NCBI GenBank assembly: GCA_946122785.1
Contig: CAMGYJ010000010.1
Span: forward strand, 48,629,134 to 48,693,133
From: Linum tenue
Taxonomy: Eukaryota > Streptophyta > Magnoliopsida > Malpighiales > Linaceae
Direction: 5' to 3'
Length of the DNA stretch: 64,000 nt
The stretch's first letter is position 1, and the number at the start of each line of letters is the position of its first letter. Shown here one piece after another: positions 1 through 9,866 of this stretch. The notes under the pieces are model-generated. The model was not told the DNA's origin, made no database searches, and was given only the letters and a program-made list of their open reading frames with translations. The position numbers and the translations under genes are program-made.

Positions 1-3000
1 GTATATGAACCACACGGTACATGCCCTTTCCCAAAGGAAAGCAAACCCCTGGGAATAGCAAATCATGAATATACCTCCCTAGTTGTCATTTCCAAACACT
101 AGAGGAGACAAATCAAAAGGAGCAGCATTCAAATATATTGAGAAAACAAGAGGTTGTCACTAGTCTCACATCATGAAGAAGAGCTTGTAATTGGAATGGG
201 GGTAAAAATACTTCACCACTCATAATATGATCATGACCTCAAATTAGTGAGTTGATGTCCGAATGAGGAGACCTTTTCTTAAATGAGCATGGGGAGATTA
301 AGGAGCACTTTTACAATTCTATCTTCCTTCCATTAAAATCTTCGTAAACAGATCAAAGGGTAAAAAGACAAAATATGGCCAGTCTACAACAACCAATAAA
401 ACAATGCAATGGGGAAGGATTGGGGCATCGAAACAATTTCTCTGTCATTACTAGATTATCTAAAAACAACATAGTCCTCGTCAAACAAAAAGAACAAGAC
501 AAAATTTCCAACTACAGATGATACCCACAAACATAAACTAACAGGGACATGCAAACATAATCCACAACCAAAATGTCGTAAGCATTCACGTAATAACCAC
601 TAGTTGACTAATTAAATATTTACTAGCTTTAGCCTTTTGAATAATAAAATGTTGTCCCGTCAAGGAAACTAAGGTCATGGCACTAACCTCCAGCTTGTTG
701 AGCCTCAACTAAATGCAAATTGATCTCCGCAAGTGACTGGAAATAGAAGCAACAAATAGAAAATGCTATTAGAAACAGGTCAAGTGTACATGTTCTACCA
801 GCTAGATGCCGACACAGCACTAGTAAGTGATGCCAGGAAACTATGTATGATTATTATTATTATTATTATTATTAGAATCCAAAAAAGTACACAGCAACAG
901 AAATGGTAAACCTCTCGAAGGGCACTTTTGCGATCTTCAACAGGGAATACATCCACTAGGCCATAGGAAGTGTCGCATAATGACAGTACAAAGTCCAATG
1001 ATTCATGATATGCTCCTTTCCGCAATTGTGATGCCGTGTGATTTGGAAGTGGGGGTTTTGCATTTGACTTTTCATTCTGTTGCTTAGGTGAACCGGGGAA
1101 CTTCTGCAAGAATGACAACAGCACATAAGAGCCAGATTAGAAAGTTGCGAGTAACTAGAACAGCCCAAACAGCGTTGAAGGATCACTCAACCTACATAAC
1201 CTAATCTAACATAAGTAAATTATGTCCCAAGTAGCATTTTTCAGCTTCAAACAAGATCCACATTCTCATCAATCAGATAAGGAGAGCAGACTCAGCAACT
1301 AATATTTGCTTCGAACAAGTTTCACATTCTCATCAATCAGATAACCTTTCGTCAATGCAGATGACTTGACTAATGAGCAGACAAAAATATTGAGCATTTG
1401 CATCTTAGTAATGGGGCTGACAGTTCATGAATATATTGCAGGTTTAGGCCTGTAGGTTCTAAACTCCACAGAAAATTACCAAATGCAGCAGAAATATAAT
1501 AGCAATACAAAACCACAATATCTCTCACTTAACCTCTAATTCTTACCAGTGAAACCTGGTTTAAAAACCTTCCCCATCTCTGTGATTCAGACTTCTATAG
1601 CCTATGGTTCTTTGCACACAGAAGTTCCTATTTCAGCCACGAATCAGATTGGCAAATAAAAATGTTACTTCATGCATCCCTACGGGACTATCAAAATTCC
1701 AAATAATAAGTTACTACATGCATCCCTTCGGGACTATCAAAATTCCAACAGTTACTATTATGAACTACACTGGCCCGCATAATCTCAACCGACACACATA
1801 AATAGAGAAGCTGTGTAGAAAAATCAAATCAGACGATTGCAGAAGGTTATGATTAAAGAGGAGATCGCTGCAAAGAACAACAACTGCACTAGACCATCGA
1901 CATGATAATTATCTAGTTAAGTTCAACGCACCTCTTTGTTTTTCTTTCCACTCAACAATTCAGAATCTTCAACTGAACGGTCCCGGTCTCTGAACAGTTT
2001 GCGGAAAAATTTCTCAGTCCCTGGGCTGCTTTCAGACAAGCTCACATGTCCATTGCTACTACTTTCATTAGCCGATTCACTTTTGGAATCTTCAGGGTGC
2101 ACTCGAAATAACTTCCGGAACAAAGAAATATCTGAAGGTTCTTCTTCCTCGCCATTGACATGATTCCCTTCATTGCCCTTATCAGGACCATGTTTCTTGT
2201 CATCGGACTTGTCCTTGAACAATTTACGGAAGAATCCATCTTTTTCATCATCCTCCGCTGATTTACCAAATTTCTCAATAGCATTCATCCTCTCGTCCTC
2301 ATTCCTTTCATTCCCGTCCTTCTTGTCATCGAATTTCTCCTTAAACAACTTCCTAAAAAAACCATCTTTGTCATCGTCTTCCATTGATTTAGATAGTAAC
2401 CGGTCGTCTACTTCACCCTTACTATCACGAAACAATTTCTTAAAGAAACCCTCCGAACTTGCTGTCAACTCCTCCTCTTCGCCTCTGTTATGATCCTTCA
2501 GAAGCTTCTTGAAGAACCCATCTGATGGTGAAGTCAACTCCTCCTCTTCACCTTTGCTTGAATCCCTCAAAAGCCTCTTGAAAAAACCATCTGAGCTAGA
2601 CGTCACCTCATCATCTTCAGATCGATTTGAATCTTTCAAGAGCCTCTTGAAAAACCCATCAGAGCTTGATGTCAACTCTTCCTCCTCTCTTTTACTGCTG
2701 TCCCTCAAAAGCCTCTTAAGAAACCCATCCTTCTCACTATCTTCATCATCTTTATCCATAGATTTTCTAAACAGTAGAGCATCCCTGACCTTTGGACCAG
2801 GGATGAATTTCTTGAAAAGTTTATTATCGGGTGAGCCTTGGCCACCATCATCTGGCAAATGATTACCTGATGAAGGTGAAAAAGACACGGATCTTTGAGC
2901 AGGTGGTGAGGAAGTCAAAGATAAGAACTTCTGCTTCGATGATAAAAGCTTATTTAGCATCTGGTTTTTACTACCAGAGCTTGAATTCTCATTGCGCTGC

Positions 3001-3458
3001 TTCAGCAAGGGAGGCCATTCTCCCATCAAAGTAGCAGCGATCTGACACTTCTCTTGAATCCGACTAATCCCATCATTATCATCCGAATCCTCGAGCTCAG
3101 CCAGCAAAAACCAGTGCACCTTAAGAGCAATCATCAGCGACTTGGAGCATATATCAATCACAAACTTATCCAGCGATGGGCTTGGCTTGTGTATCATCAT
3201 ATAACAAATCTGGAACAGGTAGCTCTCTATGCCGGACAACGGCAGCGTGTACATTCGGTTACACAAGTAATCGCGAACCCCCGAGTGCTCATGTTTGTAC
3301 AGGTAGCTCACAGCAATCCACTCGCAGAAAAACGCAGAGTCAAAGAACCTGATCAGCCACCCGTTCTCACTGGACTCGCTCGTCAAGTTGCTCCGCGACG
3401 TGATCTCCCTTGGCGGCTCAGCCGATTCTCCGAGACTAAGTCCCAGAAGCCTCACCAT
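1..3458 (-). CDS. PI4KB: Phosphatidylinositol 4-kinase beta, N-terminal part (runs off left edge)
   Basis: Makes phosphatidylinositol 4-phosphate at trans-Golgi and secretory membranes. Coding exons on the minus strand are 3458-1932, 1103-912, 736-688 and 48-1 (continuing left), with GT-AG junctions and consistent phase. The ATG at 3456-3458 opens a protein beginning MVRLLGLSLG. Residues about 25-150 form the conserved lipid-kinase-unique region (motifs NGWLIRFFDS, YLCNRMYTLPLSGIESYLFQ). Residues about 205-500 hold nine plant-type repeats around an F-F-K/R-K/R-L-L/F-K/R-D core separated by acidic and serine-rich linkers. The later exons encode SLAEINLHLVEAQQ and FPLGKGMYRVVHI, which precede the kinase domain in this family. 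The catalytic domain is outside the window. In Arabidopsis the N-terminal region binds RabA4b (family knowledge). The gene looks intact here. Confidence 0.95.
846..874. repeat. (ATT)n microsatellite in PI4K-beta intron
   Basis: About nine consecutive att units lie between the exon ending at 912 and the exon at 688-736. It is a simple repeat inside an intron with no coding effect. Confidence 0.9.
2040..2760 (-). repeat. Coding tandem repeats of PI4K-beta
   Basis: Within exon 1 the reading frame repeats an 8-residue hydrophobic-basic core nine times, for example FLKRLLRD, FFKRLLKD, FFKKLFRD and FFRKLFKD. Spacing is about 23-40 residues, with acidic linkers such as EEEELTSSSD. The repeats nearest the start are most alike at DNA level, which suggests recent expansion by unequal exchange. 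These are the plant-specific repeats known for this kinase family. Confidence 0.85.
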
Positions 3459-4347
3459 TGTCAGCCTATCATCATCAGCCCGAACTACCTCTTAGAAATC
3501 AGATCGGATCAGCTCTGATCGCCTTCCCATCCCGAAAAAGGAAAGATTCAACTGATAACCACCACGCACACAAACTTAGCTAGCAAAAAACCACCGTTAA
3601 ACCTTCATCAAACCCCTAATTATCCACAGCACGCCAAGTTCCCCGGCTCTACCAGTTGTTCAATCGAAATGCTAACTAAATCCTACTCCGGGAAACGAGA
3701 AACCCTAACTATCCCCCCAAACAAAGCCCCACGACCACCTCAATAATTCCCCCGCTAACTCGTCAGGGGAGGATCGCCGAAACTGAGCAGACGAAGAAGG
3801 AGAAGTACGTGAAGTGTGATCAGTAGAATGGCCGGGGGAGGAAGAAATGGGGAGAGGGAGGGAGAGAGAGAGAGAGAGAGTTTGAGGTGAGCCAACTGGG
3901 AATTGGGCGGATTCCAACTTACGGGAGTGGAGAAGGGGAGGTATCGGAATTGCTGAGGTTCCGCCGACACTGGATCTCGCAAAATCTGCTCCTGGAGACG
4001 GCGAGGCCGGAGATATACGGCGGCGACGCGGTTCAGGAGCGGCGGCGGTTGGGTGGGGGATTGGTTTGGCGGTCTGTTGTTGTACGAATAAAGCGAGCGC
4101 AACAAAGACAAAAATGGGACGGAGGCACGAACTCTGGAAGTAAAGTAATTAATTTTTTTAAAATGCTCGAATTAAAAGAAAAAAAAACAAATAGGGAATA
4201 TATAAATGTTCGCGTGACGAGGGGTTATGCTATCGTGCGCCAATTGGAAAACGCGCAATTATTCCCGCCCCGGTGCGTGTTTTTACTTGAACGTGGCCCG
4301 ACGACTTTTTGTTCTTGTATTCAGCAGATCGACCGACGGAAGAGAAT
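3459..4347 (-). promoter_or_regulatory. 5' leader and promoter region of PI4K-beta
   Basis: This is the DNA upstream of the PI4K-beta ATG. On the minus strand it contains a CT-rich leader with a (GA/CT)n tract at about 3861-3880, typical of plant 5' untranslated regions. No long open frame is supported. The region is cut at 4348-4352 by the target site of LTR element A, so the native promoter beyond about 0.9 kb from the ATG has been moved about 3.3 kb away. Confidence 0.6.
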
Positions 4348-4352
4348 CCTAT

Positions 4353-4883
4353 TGTTTGACCCGGATTAGTACCGGGGATTAGAGTGGAACCTTGATCCGG
4401 ACTCCCTCGTCTGATCTCCTCGGGAGTGGAAGAAACCTGTGGAGAGTCGGGGGCGGCCCCCGTGATCTACACTCCGACGCCCAAGTTAGTAAGGATAGAT
4501 GATAGAGTGTAGAGAGAAATGTAGAGAGAGATAGGGTTTAGAGAGAGAACCATAAATGGTAAATGAGGGAAGGGAGAGAAGTCCCCTTGCTTGGAGGGTC
4601 TGGCCTCCTTATATAGGAGTCGGAGGCATCCTGTGGACGCCTCCCGTTGTCATGGACGCCCCCGGTCGACTGGTCGCCTCCCGTCGATGGACGCCTCCCG
4701 TCGATGGACGCCTCCCGGTGGTGGACGCCCCCGGGTAGGCTGGACGCCTCCCGGTGATGGACGCCCTCCGGATGGACTGGACGCCTCCCGGTGTACTGGA
4801 CCCTCGAATGGGCTCGGGTCCAAGGTGAGACGCTTTGTGGTGGGCTTGGGCCCGTATTAGGCGGGTTAATACTAGACCCAACA
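4353..4883 (-). repeat. Left LTR of element A (3' LTR)
   Basis: This direct repeat of 531 bp matches 7160-7690. It begins tgtttgaccc and ends gacccaaca. It holds a GA-rich stretch, a hairpin-prone cgggggcggcccccg segment, a leftward TATA box and a minisatellite of about 20-bp units around ggacgcctcccggtgat. By element orientation it is the 3' LTR and is the copy nearest PI4K-beta. Confidence 0.95.
4608..4617 (-). promoter_or_regulatory. TATA box of element A left LTR
   Basis: The minus strand reads CCTATATAAG. The same motif sits at 7415-7424 in the other LTR. It directs transcription leftward, here toward PI4K-beta, whose ATG is about 1.15 kb downstream. Confidence 0.65.
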
Positions 4884-4901
4884 TTTGCCCCTTTGCTTCT
4901 T
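4884..4901 (-). other. Polypurine tract of element A
   Basis: The minus strand reads AAGAAGCAAAGGGGCAAA directly before the 3' LTR. This is the expected second-strand priming tract and confirms the minus orientation. Confidence 0.75.
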
Positions 4902-4984
4902 GTATTCTGTAAGAATGGAAGGAGTAAAATAATGCGTTAAGGTGTATTAGCTTGCCTTACTTGCGAATCCGCACGATGCGGTTT

Positions 4985-5115
4985 TGCCCCTTGTGCGACC
5001 ATTGCTTGGTGCTGGATGCCCCTGGTGATGGACGCCTCCCGATGGTTGAGACGCCTCTCGGTGATGGACGCCTCCGGGTGATAGGATGTCTCCCGGTGAT
5101 GGGCGCCCACGAGTG
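4985..5115. repeat. Interior copy of the LTR-type minisatellite, element A
   Basis: Degenerate units of about 20 bp (ggtgatggacgcctcccg and variants) repeat here in the interior. They are the same type as the array inside the LTR at 4620-4800, followed by a tggacc...gggtcc stretch also found in the LTR. Confidence 0.75.
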
Positions 5116-5397
5116 GACTGGACCCTTGCGGGTCCAAACGATGCGGTTTGCCCCTTGTGCAACCATCATCTTTGCTTCTTAGCTTAGCATTCGATGTCTT
5201 GAGTTAGAGCTCTCAAGTCGTTTGAGATTTCCCCACTAGCCCATTGTCGAGCGTGCTAATATGTAGGCCGTAACTGTGAGCTGTATGCGTTAAGTTGTTG
5301 GACCGCGAGATGGGCATGAGCTTGTGTGCATGTTAAGCGTGAGTTGTTGGCTGAATATTAGGCGTTGGCTATGTGCTAGGGAGGGCGGCCCCCACGA

Positions 5398-5417
5398 CTT
5401 GAGAGTTTTAACTCAAG
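5398..5417. other. Hairpin near 3' end of element A interior
   Basis: The sequence cttgagagttttaactcaag has inverted arms cttgag/ctcaag. A comparable hairpin with the same gagttttaactc core occurs at the matching place in element B (16851-16870). Confidence 0.5.
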
Positions 5418-5787
5418 GCGACGTTTGTGTTTTGAAGATGCCACACCTGCTGGGAGGCGGGATCGTGTTAGCTATACCGATGGCGCGCCTACTGGGAGGC
5501 GGTTTCGGGCTTCTACGTAGAGGGGAAGCATCGCTCAGGAAGCGGGATGCGGTTCTATATCTGCGAAAGATGTGAGTGACTAGTGCCCCATATTTTTAGA
5601 GCACAAACATAAGCATAGCATAGGATGTAGTGAGAAATATCATAGTATGATATTAGTGGCGGTCTTCATGGCATAGTATTTGAATATATCTTAGAAGGAA
5701 GTACTTATCTCGAGAATAAGTTGTAGAAGACAGCTGGGAAGCGGTCTAAATAACGGGAGTCGCACTTTGATTCACAAATAAGTGTTG

Positions 5788-5842
5788 TAGTGCAGTGGTT
5801 CAGCCTTTGATGTGGTGAGGGTGGGCGCGCGGGTTCGAATCT
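5788..5842 (+). other. tRNA-like module A1 (box A + box B)
   Basis: Box A is tagtgcagtgg (5788-5798), a full match to the TRGYNNARYGG form. Box B is ggttcgaatct (5832-5842), one mismatch from consensus. The gap is 33 bp. It lies antisense to the LTR element. Confidence 0.75.
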
Positions 5843-6295
5843 TGATAGACACATTCTACTCATCTTTTTTGGTGAGCGGCTTCCTATAGGCCTTTGGACT
5901 TGATGTGCGGGCCTAATTAAAGGGGACGCGGGTTTTGGTCGGCGGTCCTTAACGAGAGGCGGATTTGGGCTTCGGAGGCTCAGTTGGGCATGGGCCCTTG
6001 ATGAAGTCGGAGGCGGTCTTCGGAAGCAGAAGAAGGCGCGGGTCTGCGTTTGCGCTGAGGCGGGCTGGATGCTGTCGGAGCGGTCGATGTTTGGGCTTTG
6101 ACACAAAGCGGGCTTCATCTTGGGCTTTGAGGTGCGTATGCGGGTCGGACGAGTTGTGAGTTGGAGGCGGGCCCAAAGTGAGGTGTGCGGTTTCACGATT
6201 GGCGGCCGAATGCGGTTGGGCTGAGAATTCGTCGGGCTTTGTTGCGAACTTTGATAAATATAGAGCGATGCAAAAATATGCAAGATGTGTTCTTC

Positions 6296-6349
6296 TAGCA
6301 GACTGGTGAGCACCCGTGTTTGATGGAAGCAGGATGCGGGTTCGAAGGT
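6296..6349 (+). other. tRNA-like module A2 (box A + box B)
   Basis: Box A is tagcagactgg (6296-6306) and box B is ggttcgaaggt (6339-6349), with a 32-bp gap. Box B keeps the invariant ggttcga core. Confidence 0.7.
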
Positions 6350-7138
6350 TGGCGGACTTGCTTATATATTCTTTTTTATTGAGTATACTTTCTTCTCATC
6401 AATGGGCTATGCTGGCAAGGAGAGGGAGTGGGCCTCGGAGTCGCTTCGTGCGGGCCCAACTGCCGTGCGGATGTGTGAGGTGGACCCTTGCATTTGGCGG
6501 TCCAACTGAAGGCACGAGGCGAGCTGGAAGCGGAAAGCTAGCCCATCATCGGGCTTTGGTGGGAGGCCCATGGACGCATACATGGAAGGCGGTCTGGGCC
6601 AAATATAAAGGTGTGATGACGGCCGTGGCAGCGGTCCAAGTTGCGTGAAGGACGAAGCGATTGGGCTGATGTCAGAGACAGCTGTCTTTTCTTTCTTTTT
6701 GTAGGCCCCCTCTTTTTGTAGGCCCCCACTGTAGCAGAGCTGCTTTTTTTTTTTTTTTTGTCAGAAAAGCTTCTTTTTCAGAAAAAGCTTTGGGAGATGT
6801 GACAGACCCTTTTTTTTCCCTTTTTCTGACAGAGAGGGAAAAAGTAGCTGTCAATGACTTTTGGAGAAGAGTGGGAGGAGGCCGATGTGACATGATGGTG
6901 ATTGCCGGCTGCCGCTCTTCTTCCTTTCCTTGTCGGAGCTATGGTGGCGCACACAACTCCGATGACCGGAGTCGCCGTGAAGATTGGCGGCTAGGGAGTT
7001 GGTGACGATGGCGGAAGAGCTGATTTCTCTCAATCCTCTGATGGGATTTTGCGGTCGGAGCCATCGGTGGTAATTAGTGGAGAAAGAATCGATTTCCTCT
7101 CCTCCTTCAGATACCAAACGAGAAGAGTACCAAATCAG

Positions 7139-7156
7139 GCCCCACGGTGGGCGCCA
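7139..7156 (-). other. Primer-binding site of element A
   Basis: On the minus strand, 3 bp from the 5' LTR end, lies TGGCGCCCACCGTGGGGC. It starts with TGG as expected for pairing to a tRNA 3' CCA end. The same 18 bp stands 2 bp from the LTR of element B, whose LTR sequence is quite different. The first seven bases fit the 3' end of plant tRNA-Asp; the rest fits it only partly. Confidence 0.8.
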
Positions 7157-7159
7157 AAA

Positions 7160-7690
7160 TGTTTGACCCGGATTAGTACCGGGGATTAGAGTGGAACCTT
7201 GATCCGGACTCCCTCGTCTGATCTCCTCGGGAGTGGAAGAAACCTGTGGAGAGTCGGGGGCGGCCCCCGTGATCTACACTCCGACGCCCAAGTTAGTAAG
7301 GATAGATGATAGAGTGTAGAGAGAAATGTAGAGAGAGATAGGGTTTAGAGAGAGAACCATAAATGGTAAATGAGGGAAGGGAGAGAAGTCCCCTTGCTTG
7401 GAGGGTCTGGCCTCCTTATATAGGAGTCGGAGGCATCCTGTGGACGCCTCCCGTTGTCATGGACGCCCCCGGTCGACTGGTCGCCTCCCGTCGATGGACG
7501 CCTCCCGTCGATGGACGCCTCCCGGTGGTGGACGCCCCCGGGTAGGCTGGACGCCTCCCGGTGATGGACGCCCTCCGGATGGACTGGACGCCTCCCGGTG
7601 TACTGGACCCTCGAATGGGCTCGGGTCCAAGGTGAGACGCTTTGTGGTGGGCTTGGGCCCGTATTAGGCGGGTTAATACTAGACCCAACA
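7160..7690 (-). repeat. Right LTR of element A (5' LTR)
   Basis: This is the second copy of the 531-bp LTR. It directly abuts the primer-binding site on the interior side and the cctat target duplication on the other. Short reading frames translated from both LTRs are identical. Confidence 0.95.
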
Positions 7691-7695
7691 CCTAT

Positions 7696-8344
7696 GAACT
7701 TGTGTTACATCTAATTCAATTCAATCTGATGAGATAGATCGAAAGATTGATTGGATTAAGATATATGAAAATTTCCAAATTTTTTAATAAAACAATGTAC
7801 CATTATCAATTTGTTTCAAATTTCGACTAGGGGTCGGTCTAAAAACCGAATTGTTGTACATGCTACTTGCACACCAAGGAACTCTTATTCTACCTGAATT
7901 CATATTCCCGATTCAGCAATCTGATTTTCTTTCTCCATAACATAATTAGAGATACGATCAAGATTGCAAATGAAGATCTAAAGAGTATCTATACTCGGAT
8001 ACACACGAAAATACTCGTACAGAACTTTCCATAGGAGTAGTGACATAAGGATTAAATGTGACCTACATAAAACCATGATTACTGTGTAAATCGAATACCA
8101 GATCAAAATATTAGGGTTGGTCTACTCGGCTTCAGTGCTCTTAACCTTACTTGCATGTTATTACTAGCTTGAACCCTGCCCGTTGGGCAGTTAGCTCTAT
8201 TATTATATTTCGACATTGATTTATTATTTTAGTTTATGGCTATTGATTATATCCAAACTTTTAGGTTTATAAGTCCAATATAGAAATAGTACGTAGTAGC
8301 GTAGCTAAAATTTATGACCCTGTACAATGGTACACGAATTTGGT
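7696..8344. other. Intergenic DNA, nothing recognised
   Basis: AT-rich sequence to the right of element A. I see no coding similarity, RNA gene or clear repeat. Confidence 0.5.
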
Positions 8345-8815
8345 TTGTCAGAAAAGAAATAGATTATCGATGGTATTTCACCACACTTTACTTTAAATCA
8401 TCACTTTGATCATAGCTCTAGCCTCAAAATCGTTCCATCTTTGCTAAAATCATCAAGCAATGTGACAAAATTAGGCATATATTACTTTCTACCATCTTAT
8501 TCAACATTATTAAAGCTTCAGCCCTCCTAAGCAAAATGCAGAGGCAACAAATCAAGCAATCGTAGGTGATAGCATATGGTTATATTTTCTTATCCGTCAA
8601 CTCTGAAAAAATATCTGAAGTTCTAGAATCAAATCATCCTTGTAGAGGTCATCAATGATAGTGTCATATCTAGCAAAATAAGGGCGACAAAACAAATGTT
8701 GCATTTTTTCAAGCAACTCAAGACATGCATCAGTTTACCATCTTACACAACCCATTTAAGATGGAGTTGTAAGTGATGACATTGGGTTTATATCCTAAAG
8801 GCGCTATCAAACTGA
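8345..8815 (-). pseudogene. Decayed PPR (P-class) repeat gene fragment
   Basis: Translated on the minus strand in shifting frames, the DNA shows successive pentatricopeptide repeats. One reads GYKPNVITYNSILNGLCKM (about 8755-8797). The next frame gives ARYDTIIDDLYKDDLILEL, then TDKKI-stop-PYAITYDCLI, then ARAMIKVMI-stop. The spacing and the P-N-V-I-T-Y-N-S-I signature fit P-class PPR proteins, RNA-binding factors of mitochondria and plastids, often of the restorer-like group. Several stops and frameshifts show it is dead. No start or full-length frame was found. Confidence 0.8.
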
Positions 8816-9702
8816 ACAACTTTAGAGTCACAATCAATGATATATGCATGGAATGCATAACCTAATTGAGGGTACCTTATGTAAAATGACAGTTGGGAGT
8901 TGCAGGTAGATGGCAAAGAAGAAGATGCTTGAGTTGGAGTCGAACTTGAAGGGCTAGAGTAATTCGTCGTAACTGCACAATGATCTAAGACATTTGCGTG
9001 TCAGAAAAACAACAATGGTAGACCAAAGCTATCATGAATCTGTTTATATGCTGCCCTGCTCCTCTAGTTCGAATTGATTAGATACAAAGCCTATAACAAA
9101 ATGAACATAATATCATTATAGCAAGGATGGTACAAAATTTGGCGTGCTTTGTGAATCAATGGCGGACGTATCTTTGCTGCTAGATGTGGAGAAAATTTCC
9201 TCGTAGTTCTTGTTACCTTCTCACTGAAGGTCCCTGCAACGATGCACAGACAGCCTTTTATGCAGAACAACAAATAATCCAATGACCACCAAATCAAAGC
9301 AAACGAAAGATTGCTATCTGAAAATCTTATGGAATTAACCAAAAGAGAGAGCAGGGAAGCGGGGTCATCAAGAGGTCGAGAGCAGCGATGAGGTATGGTA
9401 GAAGAGCGCCCAAAAGACGGCGGAGATGAGATGAGATGAGAGCGGGCTGCGGGGTGGTCGCCTGCGGTGGCCGGAAGCAGAATTCACACTGTTGCGGTGC
9501 AGTTGATTAGAATAACAGGGAATAGATTAGGCTAGGGCAGGCGGGAGGCGATTGCAGTTATGGATTTTGGAGGAGAGGAAGCGGCGGAACAGTTCAGGGG
9601 AAGAAACAACGGTTTTCTGTGCTGAACGGGTTTATTAGAGGCTGACGTGGACAGTCTCAAATTGCAGGGAGGAGTACGTGGCAGTGGCTTAAATCTAAAA
9701 GC

Positions 9703-9755
<53 letters not shown>

Positions 9756-9866
9756 GATTTATGTCGCACAGTTTGCTACATTTTTATCTTTACAATTATT
9801 TAAGTAGGCCTAGAACTCAAATCAGCTGACAAAGTAACAGGTAACTTGGGTTACAAGATACAAACT
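8816..9866. other. Intergenic DNA, possibly upstream remnant of the PPR pseudogene
   Basis: Between about 9640 and 9240 the minus strand is C/T-rich like a 5' leader and reaches a possible splice acceptor (TCGTTGCAG). It could be the leader of the dead PPR gene or of a lost transcript; I cannot decide. A (TA)n tract lies at about 9706-9752. Confidence 0.35.
9706..9752. repeat. (TA)n microsatellite
   Basis: About 23 uninterrupted ta units. It lies downstream of the BCKDH E1-alpha stop codon. Confidence 0.95.

Larger units (their letters stand above)
4348..7695 (-). mobile_element. Non-autonomous LTR retrotransposon, element A
   Basis: The element is complete. Two 531-bp LTRs (4353-4883 and 7160-7690) begin TG and end CA and are flanked by the 5-bp target duplication cctat (4348-4352 and 7691-7695). 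It is on the minus strand: a primer-binding site (TGGCGCCCACCGTGGGGC on the minus strand) lies 3 bp inside the right LTR, a purine-rich tract lies inside the left LTR, and the LTR TATA box reads leftward. The 2276-bp interior has no recognisable gag, protease, reverse transcriptase or integrase. It instead carries two tRNA-like modules and short repeats. The LTRs look identical wherever I compared them, so insertion is very recent. Mobilisation must come from an autonomous partner. Confidence 0.93.

Noticed and set aside
5000..5120. Possible CRISPR-like array
   Set aside because: The short regular repeats are a plant minisatellite inside a retrotransposon; units adjoin without unique spacers.
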